Positions 18,369 to 27,809 are shown, counted from the first letter of the stretch. The stretch: 64,000 bases of DNA from Roseibium album (GCA_001404055.1 CXTY01000001.1:248001-312000), one strand, 5' to 3'. Numbers and translations: made by a program. The notes: generated by a model not told the origin, from the sequence alone.

Positions 18369-19913
18369 ATGAATTACGCATTTGCAGACTTCCTGCTTGA
18401 CCCATCTGGACAGGAGTTGATGTTCAAGGGGCAGGCAGTGGCAATGCAGCCGCAAGTCTTCGACCTTCTTTTGTTTTTGATTGAAAACCGGGACCGTCTG
18501 GTCACCAAGGACGAAATCATCGACGAGATTTGGGGTGGCCGTGCGATTTCGGACAGCAGCCTGAATGCAAGGATCAATGCCGCGCGCAAGGCTATTGGTG
18601 ATAGTGGCGAAAACCAGCAAATGATCCGGACAATTCCCCGGAAAGGTTTTCGCTTCGTTGCTGAGGTTTCCAAGACGAAGACATCAGCAGTCGACACGTC
18701 GGATCTCAAGGTGGGTGCGCAGGAAAAAGGCCCTTCGCTGACGGTGTTACCTTTCGCCAATCTTAGCCCGGATGTCGAAAACGGATATTTGGCAGATGGT
18801 CTGACAGAAGATGTGGTGACCGCGCTGTCCAAGCTTCGCGGATTTTTTGTCACTGACAGAAGCACGACGTTCGCCCTCAAGGGCGAAAAGATCGAGCCCT
18901 TTCGCGTCGCAGAACAGATGGGTGTCCGATACGTGCTCCAGGGAAGTGTCCGTTCTTCGGGAAAGCGTATACGCGTTACGGCCAGTCTGACTGACTGTGA
19001 GACTGGTACACAGTTGTGGAGCGAAAGATACGATCGTGATCTGACGGATATCTTCGAAATTCAGGATGAGTTGACCGAGAGCCTCGTGGGACATCTGTCG
19101 CCGGAACTATATGCTGCAGAGCACGCCAGACTCCGCCGTCGACATCCGAAAAGTCTTGATGCTTGGGAGTGCTTCGTCAATGCGTTGCACCACTACGGGC
19201 ATCAGACGCAGGAAGGCAGCAAGACGGCGCTTGAGCTTCTGGAGCGCTCCATTGCGCTTGACCCTGATTATTCGCAAGCCTTGGGACTCTATGCGACCAT
19301 TCTCGCATGGCGAACGATCCAGCACTGGGAACCGCTGGACCCAACACTGCAAAAGGCGAGGGAGGCTTCCGACCGAGCTCTGTTGGCCGATACCAACGAT
19401 CCCTGGGCCTCAATCGGACGCGGTTACGTTTCAATTGTCGCCAGAGAAGGTGATGCCGCGATCATGAACTATGGTCACGCTGTCGACCTCAGTCCAAACT
19501 TTGCTTATGCGCGAGCACTGCTCGGTGTATCTAACGCGTATGCAGGAAACGCCGATATTGCGCGGACCCACATCAAGAAGGCTATAGCGCTCAGCCCGAA
19601 AGACACTTTCATCGACAAGTTCTTCCTCTATCTATCTGTCGCCGAGTTTCAGGCTGGTAGCTATTTGGAGGCCGCTGAAGCCGCGCAAAGGGCCATTCAA
19701 CTCAAGCCTGGACACCCAAGTTCTCATATGTTCCGAACGGCTGCGCTGGCTTTGGCCGATGAGAATTCGTTGGCTGGTTCGTCGCTTGAGGAATTTCTCA
19801 AACTTGTCCCCCATGCAAGCGCATCAGAAATCGAGAAAACCGTTCTGTATTACAAGGTTGAAGACCGGAAAAGAGCAGCTGACGGCATGCGCCGGGCAGG
19901 CCTGGCCGAATAG
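18369..19913 (+). CDS. CadC-like winged-helix regulator with TolB-like and TPR domains
   Basis: A 514-residue regulator. Residues ~1-100 are an OmpR/PhoB-type winged helix (QPQVFDLLLFLIENRDRLVTKDEIIDEIWGG…ARKAIGD…GFRFVAEV). Residues ~125-230 resemble the adenylate-cyclase-associated/TolB-like domain (LPFANLSPDVENGYLADGLTEDVVTALS…VLQGSVR…TQLWSERYDR). The remainder to ~510 is tetratricopeptide-like helices. There is no transmembrane helix, unlike true CadC, so it is cytoplasmic. Such proteins are common in rhizobia and often have unknown inducers. The neighbours do not reveal a target. The small secreted protein and VWA gene downstream are candidates only by position. Confidence 0.85.
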   Translation: MNYAFADFLLDPSGQELMFKGQAVAMQPQVFDLLLFLIENRDRLVTKDEIIDEIWGGRAISDSSLNARINAARKAIGDSGENQQMIRTIPRKGFRFVAEVSKTKTSAVDTSDLKVGAQEKGPSLTVLPFANLSPDVENGYLADGLTEDVVTALSKLRGFFVTDRSTTFALKGEKIEPFRVAEQMGVRYVLQGSVRSSGKRIRVTASLTDCETGTQLWSERYDRDLTDIFEIQDELTESLVGHLSPELYAAEHARLRRRHPKSLDAWECFVNALHHYGHQTQEGSKTALELLERSIALDPDYSQALGLYATILAWRTIQHWEPLDPTLQKAREASDRALLADTNDPWASIGRGYVSIVAREGDAAIMNYGHAVDLSPNFAYARALLGVSNAYAGNADIARTHIKKAIALSPKDTFIDKFFLYLSVAEFQAGSYLEAAEAAQRAIQLKPGHPSSHMFRTAALALADENSLAGSSLEEFLKLVPHASASEIEKTVLYYKVEDRKRAADGMRRAGLAE

Positions 19914-20134
19914 TTTTCTATGATTGGCGCTATCTCATAGAGCGAAGACTTCCCCGTTTTTCAAGAGATACCCGTCTTCGATCGAAACGCCCAGTGTCAC
20001 CTGACACAATCTTTCCATCACGCAGATTGGGGTATCGACCCCATACATTCTCAGTTCCCTGAGTGCCACCTTTCCATCATCGACATATCGATACCCCCGC
20101 TCAGATCGAGCATTCATTGGAAAGGAACTGACAC

Positions 20135-20548
20135 ATGAAACTCATTGCAAAAACCGCCGCCGCTGCAGCTGTCGTCGCCGTCGCAGGCATGGCTTCGCTT
20201 TCGGGCATGAATGAAGCCCATGCCATCTCTTTTGACATCTGCAAGAAAGTCAAAATCACGGTGAAGAACAACACCGGCAAGCCGATCCAGCTGTTCGACC
20301 TCGATTACAAGGATTTCGGTTCGGATCGCATGCGTTCGGAGAATATTTCGAACCGGGTGATCGCCCATGGCGGCAGCTATAGTGTGAAGCGCAATCTGGA
20401 AGGCGTGAAAAACGCGCGAACCTTTGTACGTGTGCAGTTCCGCAAGCTGAAGTCCAACGGCAAATGGGACCGCTCCCAATACTGGTATGCGGATTCCTCA
20501 ACAACAGTTTGCACAAAGGGAAAGAAGTTCCGGATCGTCTTCCGCTGA
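20135..20548 (+). CDS. Small exported basic protein of unknown function
   Basis: A 137-residue protein with an alanine-rich signal peptide ending near NEAHA (residue ~31). It is followed by a lysine/arginine-rich mature part of about 105 residues with two cysteines (CKK near the start, TVC near the end) that could form one disulfide. The alternating hydrophobic pattern (VKITVKNNTGKPIQLFDLDY…FVRVQFRKL) suggests a beta-sandwich. AAAGGA lies about eight bases before the ATG. A strong terminator follows, so it is probably a single-gene transcript. I do not recognise the family. Confidence 0.75.
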   Translation: MKLIAKTAAAAAVVAVAGMASLSGMNEAHAISFDICKKVKITVKNNTGKPIQLFDLDYKDFGSDRMRSENISNRVIAHGGSYSVKRNLEGVKNARTFVRVQFRKLKSNGKWDRSQYWYADSSTTVCTKGKKFRIVFR

Positions 20549-20567
20549 TAACTGGATCATCATGAAC

Positions 20568-20594
20568 CACCGCACCGTGTCACGGTGCGGTGTT
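20568..20594 (+). terminator. Intrinsic terminator hairpin
   Basis: CACCGCACCG (20568-20577) pairs perfectly with CGGTGCGGTG (20583-20592) around a five-base loop. Only a short TT follows, but stem strength and position just after the small exported protein support termination. Confidence 0.7.
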
Positions 20595-20682
20595 CCTTCA
20601 ATTCCCAAATCCGATTTTCAATTTGCCCCGGGCGAAAGACGCTCGACGCGTCCTTCTTCGGGCAACGCGAAGGACTAATCCA

Positions 20683-22512
20683 ATGCTCAATGGTCATCTC
20701 CCCAAAGCCGTTCTTATCAGCTCGGCTTCCATCGTCACCATCGCATTCGTGGCAATCGCCAGCCAAACAGTCGACTGGCAGGAAATGAGCAGGAAACTCA
20801 CGCAGCTCACTGAAAACGGCGAGACACACGCTCCTGAAGTCAGAACCGAGGTTATACCAGAGGTCGCCCATCGCGTGGCTCCGGAAAGCGAAACGACGGT
20901 AAGCGAGGCGCTTGTAAAACCGGACCAACTTTTCTCGGACAACCTAGCGCGGCCTGCCAATGAAGCACCGGGCCGTGTCAAGCGAACGCAGCAACTCGGT
21001 GGCGTTTTGTCCATGCATTCGGATGGTGCTGCACCTGCTGCTATGTCGCGCAAATTGAAGTCAATGGACGCGATTGCCCCGGTTGTGCAGCTTCCCAACC
21101 GGGAGCGCTTTGCGTCCGAGGAAGCCAACCCCTTGAAACAGGTGAGCGCAGACCCCGTTTCAACCTTTTCGATAGACGTCGATACGGCGTCCTATTCCTT
21201 TGTCCGCAGTAACCTGACAGCCGGGCGACTACCACATCCTGATTCCGTTCGGGTGGAGGAAATGGTCAACTATTTTGACTATGCCTATCGTGTTCCGGAC
21301 AATCAGGAGACACCGTTTTCAACAAATGTCTCCGTGGTTGAGACACCCTGGAACAAGCACACCAGGCTGATGCAGATCGGTATACAGGGATACAAGGTTC
21401 CCCTGGCCGAATTGCCACCACAGAACCTTGTCTTCCTGATTGATACCTCCGGTTCCATGTCGGATGCCAACAAACTGCCGCTGTTGCAGCAGTCTTTTCG
21501 TCTTCTGTTGTCCTCACTTCGCGACGAAGACGAAGTTGCAATCGTGACCTATGCCGGAAGCGCTGGTGTATTGCTTGAGCCGACCAAGGTCACCGACAAG
21601 GCGCTCATTCTGGAAAAGATAAATGCGCTCACTTCTGGTGGATCCACGGCAGGGCATGCGGGTCTCAAAGGGGCATATGCCCTGGCGGATAAAATGACCG
21701 GGGAGGGCGAACAGACACGTGTCATCCTGGCGACGGACGGTGATTTCAACGTTGGTCTCTCAGACGTCGACAGCATGAAGAAATACGTGACTGAGCAACG
21801 AAAGCGGGGCACCGCCTTGTCAGTTCTGGGATTTGGACGTGGAAACTACAATGACGAATTGATGCAGACGCTGGCACAGAATGGCCAGGGCGTGGCTGCC
21901 TATATCGATACCCTGTCAGAGGCTCGCAAGGTGCTTGTGGACCAGGTCGTCAGTTCGATCTCCATGATCGCGCAGGATGTGAAGATCCAAGTCGAGTTTA
22001 ATCCGGAAACTGTCGCCGAATACCGCCTGATCGGTTACGAGACCCGCGCCTTGAAAACGGAGGATTTCAAGAACGATAAAGTGGATGCTGGCGATATCGG
22101 CGCCGGCCACAATGTAACGGCGCTTTATGAGGTCACGCCGATTGGTTCACCAGCGGCAAAATTCTCCGATCTTCGGTACGGGACGGATACTGAGTCTGAA
22201 AAGCCGGTCTCTGCATCTTATTCAGGAGAGTTGGCTTTCGTGAAGCTGCGCTACAAGCAGCCAGGCGAACATGAAAGCCGTCTGATCCAGACACCGGTCC
22301 ACGGAGATGCAAGCGATATCCCTGTCAGCGAAACACTGTTTGCTGCATCGGTTGCGTCTTTTGGTCAGTTGCTCAAAGGCAGTGATTACCTTGGCGACTG
22401 GGACTTTGCAGCAGCAGAAAAACTGGCCCAGGAAAACAGAGGCGCTGATCGCCTTGGATACCGTTCGGAATATCTGACATTGCTCCGACTGGCCCAAGTC
22501 GCGGAAAGATAA
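20683..22512 (+). CDS. VWA-domain protein of the YfbK type
   Basis: A 609-residue exported or membrane-anchored protein. The ATG at 20683 (GAAGGA at 20669) opens a hydrophobic segment (AVLISSASIVTIAFVAIA) acting as signal or anchor. After a variable ~130-residue region comes the YfbK N-terminal domain (FSIDVDTASYSFVRSNL…VRVEEMVNYFDY). Next is a von Willebrand A domain with the metal-site motif DTSGSMS (FLIDTSGSM), and then the conserved C-terminal domain (SSISMIAQDVKIQVEFNP…YRSEYLTLLRLAQ). Family members are often called calcium-activated chloride channel homologues, but their role in bacteria is unproven. It converges on the next minus-strand gene and shares a short motif with its product. 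Confidence 0.88.
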   Translation: MLNGHLPKAVLISSASIVTIAFVAIASQTVDWQEMSRKLTQLTENGETHAPEVRTEVIPEVAHRVAPESETTVSEALVKPDQLFSDNLARPANEAPGRVKRTQQLGGVLSMHSDGAAPAAMSRKLKSMDAIAPVVQLPNRERFASEEANPLKQVSADPVSTFSIDVDTASYSFVRSNLTAGRLPHPDSVRVEEMVNYFDYAYRVPDNQETPFSTNVSVVETPWNKHTRLMQIGIQGYKVPLAELPPQNLVFLIDTSGSMSDANKLPLLQQSFRLLLSSLRDEDEVAIVTYAGSAGVLLEPTKVTDKALILEKINALTSGGSTAGHAGLKGAYALADKMTGEGEQTRVILATDGDFNVGLSDVDSMKKYVTEQRKRGTALSVLGFGRGNYNDELMQTLAQNGQGVAAYIDTLSEARKVLVDQVVSSISMIAQDVKIQVEFNPETVAEYRLIGYETRALKTEDFKNDKVDAGDIGAGHNVTALYEVTPIGSPAAKFSDLRYGTDTESEKPVSASYSGELAFVKLRYKQPGEHESRLIQTPVHGDASDIPVSETLFAASVASFGQLLKGSDYLGDWDFAAAEKLAQENRGADRLGYRSEYLTLLRLAQVAER

Positions 22513-22542
22513 TCGAAACCTGTTTCATGTCCTGCGTGCAAG

Positions 22543-22569
22543 CCGGCGGAGTTATCTTCGCCGGTTTTT
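22543..22569 (+). terminator. Intrinsic terminator after the VWA gene
   Basis: CCGGCG (22543-22548) pairs with CGCCGG (22559-22564) and is followed directly by five T residues. It lies 30 bases after the VWA stop. Confidence 0.78.
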
Positions 22570-22610
22570 CTTATCTAGCGCTCTTGTGTCGGGTTTGTCT
22601 GATCTAGGGC

Positions 22611-23381
22611 TTACTTGTCACGCAGCCAATCCAATGTGACTTGCGTGCCATCAGCATCGTTGAGGTCAAGTCTGCTGGACAGGATCAGCGACAGGGCACC
22701 AAGCTCGTTGGACTTCCAGAAATACAAAGTGTGACGCGTGGGTTCGAACCTGGCGCAGGAGGTCGCGCCGATGTCGGCAACGTACCTCGGTGCACCTTCA
22801 CGCCGAATGTCAAAGGCCTTGGCTCCGCTTGCAGCGTCTGGATTGTTCAAGCAGACGGTCACCAAGCGTGCATCAATCTCATCATCCAAGCGTGCGGGCG
22901 CAGGCGCAGGCGGAACGATTTTTTCCGCCAGCGGCGCGACTTCAGCTGAACCGCTGATCCCGCCCAAAGGGACCTGGGTGGCAGACGGTGCTATTCCGGG
23001 CGAAGATGGGGCAAGCAAACGGCCAGCGCTTTTCTGGTCTCGCGTTTCGGCAGGCTGTTCTTCACGTGCTTCCGACTCCACCATGAGATCGGCTTCAGCC
23101 GCAGGTTCCGGCGATGCCTTCAGCTTTGCTCTTCCCAAGGCAAAATTCGGTTTGATTTTTTGGGGCTGAACCAAAGAATCCTTGAACAGCTGGTCGGTGC
23201 TCTCAATCGCCGGTACGTCGCCTTTCTGGAACCGGATCAGATCATTGTCTCCGCTTTCCAGAAACGTTGGCTGTGGCTGATCGGCCGCTACAGCGGAGAC
23301 TGCCGTTGCAAAGGACGCAAAGCCTCCTGCAAGGAGGCCAAGCACCGTAATTCTCAAGAGCTTTGATCGGCGGCTTCTCAT
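22611..23381 (-). CDS. Exported protein of unknown function, proline/alanine-rich middle
   Basis: A 256-residue protein with a clear N-terminal signal (basic RSRRSKLLR, then a hydrophobic run ending AVAAD). Residues ~50-160 are low-complexity (Pro/Ala/Glu) and probably disordered. Residues ~165-256 look folded, with two cysteines (VTVCLNN and ATSCARF). The early segment STDQLFKDSLVQP resembles KPDQLFSDNLARP in the convergent VWA protein. I do not recognise the C-terminal domain. Co-occurrence with the VWA gene and the shared motif suggest a partner, which is inference. Confidence 0.75.
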   Translation of the reverse strand: MRSRRSKLLRITVLGLLAGGFASFATAVSAVAADQPQPTFLESGDNDLIRFQKGDVPAIESTDQLFKDSLVQPQKIKPNFALGRAKLKASPEPAAEADLMVESEAREEQPAETRDQKSAGRLLAPSSPGIAPSATQVPLGGISGSAEVAPLAEKIVPPAPAPARLDDEIDARLVTVCLNNPDAASGAKAFDIRREGAPRYVADIGATSCARFEPTRHTLYFWKSNELGALSLILSSRLDLNDADGTQVTLDWLRDK

Positions 23382-23445
23382 TGATTTCGTGACGTTCCCT
23401 AGCTGGCGATCAGGACATATTACGGTGTCTGATCGATAACTTATC

Positions 23446-24105
23446 TCAATTGGACGGAATTAGATAACGGGTGTTGACCCAACCTGAAAGTGAAACTGAC
23501 CGGATCTGGCACCAGTTTCCTTCGCAGACATCTGAAAGTTCCACGCCGCAATTGCCGGCTGCAAGTGCACCCAACGTTTGAAATCGCGTTCCAGGTCCGG
23601 AACGGACGTTCAGAACATCGTCTCGAGAAACATTCACACACATTCTAGATCCTTGAGGCGAGGCTGAAGGTGCCAGAAACATTGCCGGTGGTTGTGTGGC
23701 AGAGGTGCAGACGCCATTTACGTTAACCCCTCTTGCACAGACGGGTTTGACGGCCATAGTGAGCAATTCCCACTTGCCGTCGCTGGTGCGAATGACATGT
23801 CCCCGGTAATGTTCACCGGAGACGCTGTCATCGAGATAACCGGTCAGAAAGATATCGACGTTGTAACCAGTTCCATCTTTCTGGACATTCAGCTGCAGAC
23901 CTGCGTTGCCTTCCTCGGACTCCGGATGATTTCGAAGAAAGGGCAAAATCACGTCGATGAGGTCGTCGGCAGTTGCGATGCCCGGTGCAACCCGGATTTC
24001 CCTGAAACCATCGTTGGGAGATGCACTTTCAGCATAGGCCTCTCCCAGAACGAGAAATGCTCCGACTGCCAAGCCGACGGCAACTTTGAAAATTGATTTT
24101 TGCAT
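23446..24105 (-). CDS. Exported SH3b-domain protein
   Basis: A 219-residue secreted protein. A signal peptide ends at about residue 25 (GEAYA). Residues ~30-125 form an unassigned domain with two cysteines close behind. Residues ~155-215 are a bacterial SH3 domain (VLNVRSGPGTRFQTLGAL…GNWCQIR…GWVNTRYL). Such domains usually bind cell-wall peptides. It stands alone between the minus-strand response regulator and the exported protein. The cell-wall role is inferred only from the SH3b domain. Confidence 0.82.
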   Translation of the reverse strand: MQKSIFKVAVGLAVGAFLVLGEAYAESASPNDGFREIRVAPGIATADDLIDVILPFLRNHPESEEGNAGLQLNVQKDGTGYNVDIFLTGYLDDSVSGEHYRGHVIRTSDGKWELLTMAVKPVCARGVNVNGVCTSATQPPAMFLAPSASPQGSRMCVNVSRDDVLNVRSGPGTRFQTLGALAAGNCGVELSDVCEGNWCQIRSVSLSGWVNTRYLIPSN

Positions 24106-24192
24106 GACGCGGTCCTTTGATCTGGTTCATGCCAGAATTTTCCCGCGTTTGTTCACTTCTCACCATGGGGCCAATCCCCCAATCGCGTGGAC

Positions 24193-24846
24193 CTAAAGTT
24201 CTTTGGAAGGATCGATAAGGCCTTCTTTCAGGGCGCGCGCAATGAGCTGGGGCACCGAATGAACCTTTAGCTTTTGCATCAGGCTTGTCCGGTGCTTGTC
24301 CACTGTCTTGACGCTTATTCCGAGGCCTGCTGCGATTTCCTTGTTGGAACGGCCTGCCAGGATCATGTTCAAGGTCTGACGTTCCCGATCCGTCAATACG
24401 GGAGGATTTGGCGTTTCTTCCAGGATCTTCAGGAAATATTCGGAAATATGCCGTTGTCCGCGCAGGATGCCCGGTAGTTTTTGATAGAACTCCGTGTTGT
24501 CGGACGCTTTGGAAAACAGGCCATCAACGCCGGTTTCAATCAGGTCTGATACAAGTCCAACGGCGGAGACACCCGTCAGGACAACAACCCTTGTCTCCTT
24601 GGACCAGCGGCGCGCCTCTATGAGGACCTCTACACCGCCTGCCATGGGCATCGACACATCAAGTAAAAGAAGGTGCGGTCTGTGTTTTCGGATCTCGGCA
24701 ATTGCGCTCAGGCCGTCACCAACTTCGGCCAGAACCTTGATGCCTTCCGGTTCGATCAGTCCGGGTTTTTCGAGTGCGTCTTTGAGCCCCGCCCGAACTA
24801 TGGCATGGTCGTCTGCAATAATTGCATTGTATTTTTGGTCGTTCAC
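24193..24846 (-). CDS. NarL/FixJ-type response regulator
   Basis: A 217-residue regulator. The receiver domain (1-125) has acidic Asp12/Asp13 and the phospho-acceptor Asp63 in LLLLDVSMP. The LuxR-type helix-turn-helix is at ~150-210 (LTDRERQTLNMILAGRSNKEIAAGLGISVKTVDKH). It is divergent from the 7TM histidine kinase with only 53 bases between the two starts, so the pair very likely forms one two-component system sharing a regulatory region. Targets are unknown. Confidence 0.92.
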   Translation of the reverse strand: MNDQKYNAIIADDHAIVRAGLKDALEKPGLIEPEGIKVLAEVGDGLSAIAEIRKHRPHLLLLDVSMPMAGGVEVLIEARRWSKETRVVVLTGVSAVGLVSDLIETGVDGLFSKASDNTEFYQKLPGILRGQRHISEYFLKILEETPNPPVLTDRERQTLNMILAGRSNKEIAAGLGISVKTVDKHRTSLMQKLKVHSVPQLIARALKEGLIDPSKEL

Positions 24847-24899
24847 GGCTCAATATCCAATAACTTCAATACCGGTAAACCTGACATGCCTTTGGTGAA

Positions 24900-26900
24900 A
24901 TGACCAGAACGCTGCGTGTAGCGATAGTCCTGCTTTTCAGTCTCTTTGTGCATGATTTCGTTCGCGCGGAGCCGGTAGATCTGCAGCCTGGCCGGGGCAA
25001 TGCCGATTTGAAAACTCACTTGACGTATCTGAGTGATCCGACCGCGTCACTTGGTGACATCCTGAAGCACTTTCGTGCCGGAAATTTTGTCCCCACGCTC
25101 GATACATCGATGCTGGATTGGAACTATGCGCCGGAAGCGTGGGCCGCGGTCGAAATCTACAATGCGACGCTCGACGATGGCCGTGGATCCGATCCGTTTG
25201 TTCTGATTGTCGACCTGCCTCTCGTCAGCGAGCTGGATGCCTATGTAATCCGCGAAAGCGGGTTTACTGAAAACCTGATCAACTATTCGATTTTCGAACC
25301 CTTTGTGCCTGAAGATCATTCCGTAACACGGCTTCGCACACCGATCTTCGAGATAGCCCCGCAAGAAAAAATTACGCTCCTTGTCAACTTCAAGTTCGGC
25401 CCGTTCCAGTCCTTCGATATGGCACTGGAAACACCGGTTGAGATGGAAGCGTCAGCCTTTGCTTCCGGTATCACCCATACTGCGTTTTATGCCTTTGCCA
25501 TCTCCTGTCTCATCTTCTTCTTCGGCTTCCATCTGGCGATGAAGAACTGGATCGGCTTGCTCTATGCGGCTCAGTTTGGGGTTGGCCTAGCATTCATCGC
25601 GTATATTGACGGACTTTGGTTTCGGTTCTTCTTTCCCGATAACCCGGAACTGCAATCTCCAGTCGGTTTTTTTCTATTGTTCTCCCTTTCCGCCATCGGG
25701 TTTGTCATTTCCGGACGGTCACTTACCCGGGATGGGCACGAAACGCGCTTGTCGCTCCTGTTGACGTCGTTCGCTGTCCTGCCAGTACTGGGGTTTGCCT
25801 TTTCTCTCTATTCTCCAGGAACTTATTTGGCGCTTTTTGCATATCTGCTATTGGCGCTCATGTTCGTCTCGGTTTTTGTTGCCGGCGGCAATTGGCGACG
25901 CTCGGAAGGCGCTGTCCATATATCAACACTTCTGATTTCTGCGCTTGGAACATTGAGTGTTGTTGCCCTGATCCTGGTTGTGGTTATCGGCAGTCGGGCC
26001 GAGATCATTCCGGTTGCAACCGCCGTAAAGGGGATTTTCTCCATTCTTTTGATTGCGACAATGACGGGCCTGACGACACACATCATCAATCTGCGGAGAA
26101 AACACTCCCAAGCTGTTCGGGCAGAATTTGAGGCTCTCGAGGCCGAAACCAAACGCAGTCAGGAACTCCTTGTTGCGGAACGTAACTATTCACGCGCGCG
26201 CGAACTTGCAGGCCTTCGACAACGGCAACTGGCAACAGCATCGCACGATCTGAAGCAACCAATCATGTCGCTAAGGATGAATGTTGACAGCCTGGCAGCA
26301 GATGTCGAACCGGATGTTCGCAAGAGATTGAAGGAAGCCTTCGACTATATTGAAGCGCTGTCCAACGATTACCTGAGGCAAACAACTCCCGAACATGCGT
26401 CGCAAGCGTTCGCGGAAGCTTCAGGGCAAGATGAGGTCAAAGGTTCTGCAGAGGATGAAGCCGAGGCTTACGAAATCTCCCTCGTGCTCGATACCGTCCA
26501 GCAGATGTTTCAGGAAGAAGCTGTTTCCAAGGGGCTTGAATTACGCCGGGTGCTTTCAAGCAAACGGGCAGCAGTTCCCCCGCTTATCGTGATGCGGATT
26601 GTCAGTAACCTTGTTTCCAATGCTGTCAAATACACCGAAGAGGGAAGCGTTCTGATCGGAGTTCGCAATCGTGGTGACACGATTGACTTGTGCGTTTTGG
26701 ATACCGGGTCTGGTATGGAAGACGAGGAAATTTCACGCTTTTCCGAGGCCTACAACAAGGGGGAGACCTCAGAGGGACACGGCCTGGGCTTGTCCGTCTG
26801 TTTCGAACTCTCCAAGGACAACGGAATGGAACTGTCTTGCCTGTCTCAAAAGGCGGCAGGAACCCAATTCAGACTGACAATTCCAGTTGCGGGCGATTAG
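24900..26900 (+). CDS. 7TM-DISM hybrid-less sensor histidine kinase
   Basis: A 666-residue membrane kinase. A signal peptide (to ~23) precedes a periplasmic 7TMR-DISM extracellular-type domain (~30-185). Seven predicted transmembrane helices (~190-395) follow, then a coiled-coil linker. The kinase core has the H-box ASHDLKQPIMSLRMN with His449, the N-box RIVSNLVSNAVKYTE, and ATP-lid motifs LDTGSGM and GHGLGLSVCFEL. The sensor type usually detects small soluble ligands, possibly carbohydrates. Divergent pairing with the LuxR-type regulator next door suggests that is its partner. A MITE-like element starts four bases after the stop. Confidence 0.92.
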   Translation: MTRTLRVAIVLLFSLFVHDFVRAEPVDLQPGRGNADLKTHLTYLSDPTASLGDILKHFRAGNFVPTLDTSMLDWNYAPEAWAAVEIYNATLDDGRGSDPFVLIVDLPLVSELDAYVIRESGFTENLINYSIFEPFVPEDHSVTRLRTPIFEIAPQEKITLLVNFKFGPFQSFDMALETPVEMEASAFASGITHTAFYAFAISCLIFFFGFHLAMKNWIGLLYAAQFGVGLAFIAYIDGLWFRFFFPDNPELQSPVGFFLLFSLSAIGFVISGRSLTRDGHETRLSLLLTSFAVLPVLGFAFSLYSPGTYLALFAYLLLALMFVSVFVAGGNWRRSEGAVHISTLLISALGTLSVVALILVVVIGSRAEIIPVATAVKGIFSILLIATMTGLTTHIINLRRKHSQAVRAEFEALEAETKRSQELLVAERNYSRARELAGLRQRQLATASHDLKQPIMSLRMNVDSLAADVEPDVRKRLKEAFDYIEALSNDYLRQTTPEHASQAFAEASGQDEVKGSAEDEAEAYEISLVLDTVQQMFQEEAVSKGLELRRVLSSKRAAVPPLIVMRIVSNLVSNAVKYTEEGSVLIGVRNRGDTIDLCVLDTGSGMEDEEISRFSEAYNKGETSEGHGLGLSVCFELSKDNGMELSCLSQKAAGTQFRLTIPVAGD

Positions 26901-26904
26901 GAAC

Positions 26905-27174
26905 CTAGGGTCTGGACCCATTAATTTGGATGAAATGGTAGGAATGAATTTGTTCGGATACGAGGCGCAGAACTGTAGGAAACCGCATGGTTTTCAAAGA
27001 TTTGCAACGACGTTGCTGAGCAAATTCACCCTATCCCAAAGGGACGCAACAACGGCTTCGATCTGCTGCGTCAAACCGCTCATCCGGGCAGAAAGCCCGC
27101 TTATCGCGCTTTTCCTTGCAGCTCTTTGCCGTTTGTTGCGCCATTTCAATCAAATTAATGGGTCCTGACCCTAG
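26905..27174. mobile_element. 270-bp MITE-like element with 34-bp terminal inverted repeats
   Basis: The left end (26905-26938) begins CTAGGGTCTGGACCCATT. The right end (27141-27174) is its inverted copy, identical at 31 of 34 positions. Outermost CTAG at both ends is a plausible 4-bp target duplication of the YTAR type used by IS5-group elements; being palindromic it could also be read as part of the repeat. There is no transposase frame, so the element would need one supplied in trans. The internal sequence contains small hairpins but no recognisable gene. It fills nearly the whole gap between the histidine kinase and the next minus-strand gene. Confidence 0.82.
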
Positions 27175-27227
27175 TTTGCAAACTCTCGCCCAGGGTGCGG
27201 CCTGCCAATGTCCGAAGGCTTGGCAAA

Positions 27228-27695
27228 TCAGTCCATTCGAATTCGCGTACTAAACCTGCTTTCGAGAACTTCGAATTTCTGGTCATCCAGTTTCAGATCC
27301 CACAGTTTCGAATTTTCCCGGAAGAACTCGTAGTGACCGTTTGGCACGTTCTTAAACTCGAAGCTTCTTGATTGAGAGCCCATGCAATCTGCCGGTCCAA
27401 TTCGGAGCTGTCCTTTTGCTGGTTTCGCGTGAAAGTTTCCTGTGATCTGGAAGCGGCGGTTGGCTTGGTCATACTTGACTAACAGATCATTCGAAATTTC
27501 GGTGCCGGTGTGAGCGGATCGGCATCCCGTTGCAATTGTAATAACAACTGTTTCAGTAGTCGGGCTCCAATTCAGCCGGATATCCGATGCAACTTTGCTG
27601 AAACCGGATTGCTGCGTGCCGGTATCGGCATTCGCGGGCAGGCAAAGCAGTATCGACGTCGCGAGCATCGTTATCGTGAGGGATAGTCGGTTCAT
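27228..27695 (-). CDS. Small exported protein of unknown function
   Basis: A 155-residue protein. The start at 27695 is preferred over the longer frame because AAAGGA lies about eight bases upstream and the N-terminus is then a typical signal peptide (MNRLSLTITMLATSILLCLPANA). The mature part of ~130 residues is rich in beta-type patterns, with two cysteines (TGCRSAH, PADCMG) and a basic end. No family is recognised. The neighbours (MITE and carnitine regulator) give no functional clue. Confidence 0.72.
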   Translation of the reverse strand: MNRLSLTITMLATSILLCLPANADTGTQQSGFSKVASDIRLNWSPTTETVVITIATGCRSAHTGTEISNDLLVKYDQANRRFQITGNFHAKPAKGQLRIGPADCMGSQSRSFEFKNVPNGHYEFFRENSKLWDLKLDDQKFEVLESRFSTRIRMD

Positions 27696-27809
27696 TGTCT
27701 GGTCCTTTCTGCTCAACTTCCAGAAAGGTACGCGCGAGGTCGTGCTGCATGTATGGGGTGAAAACCCCATTCCTGGTGTTGATCGAAACAAGAAAGCTTT
27801 CAGCAGCGG

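Noticed and set aside
19935..20117. Minus-strand 60-codon frame between the CadC-like regulator and the small exported protein
   Set aside because: It has no ribosome-binding site, no recognisable domain or signal, and overlaps the likely promoter of the plus-strand gene. A real small gene cannot be fully excluded.
26887..27168. Open frame running through the MITE-like element
   Set aside because: It is bounded by the terminal inverted repeats and resembles no transposase or other protein; it follows from the element's base composition.
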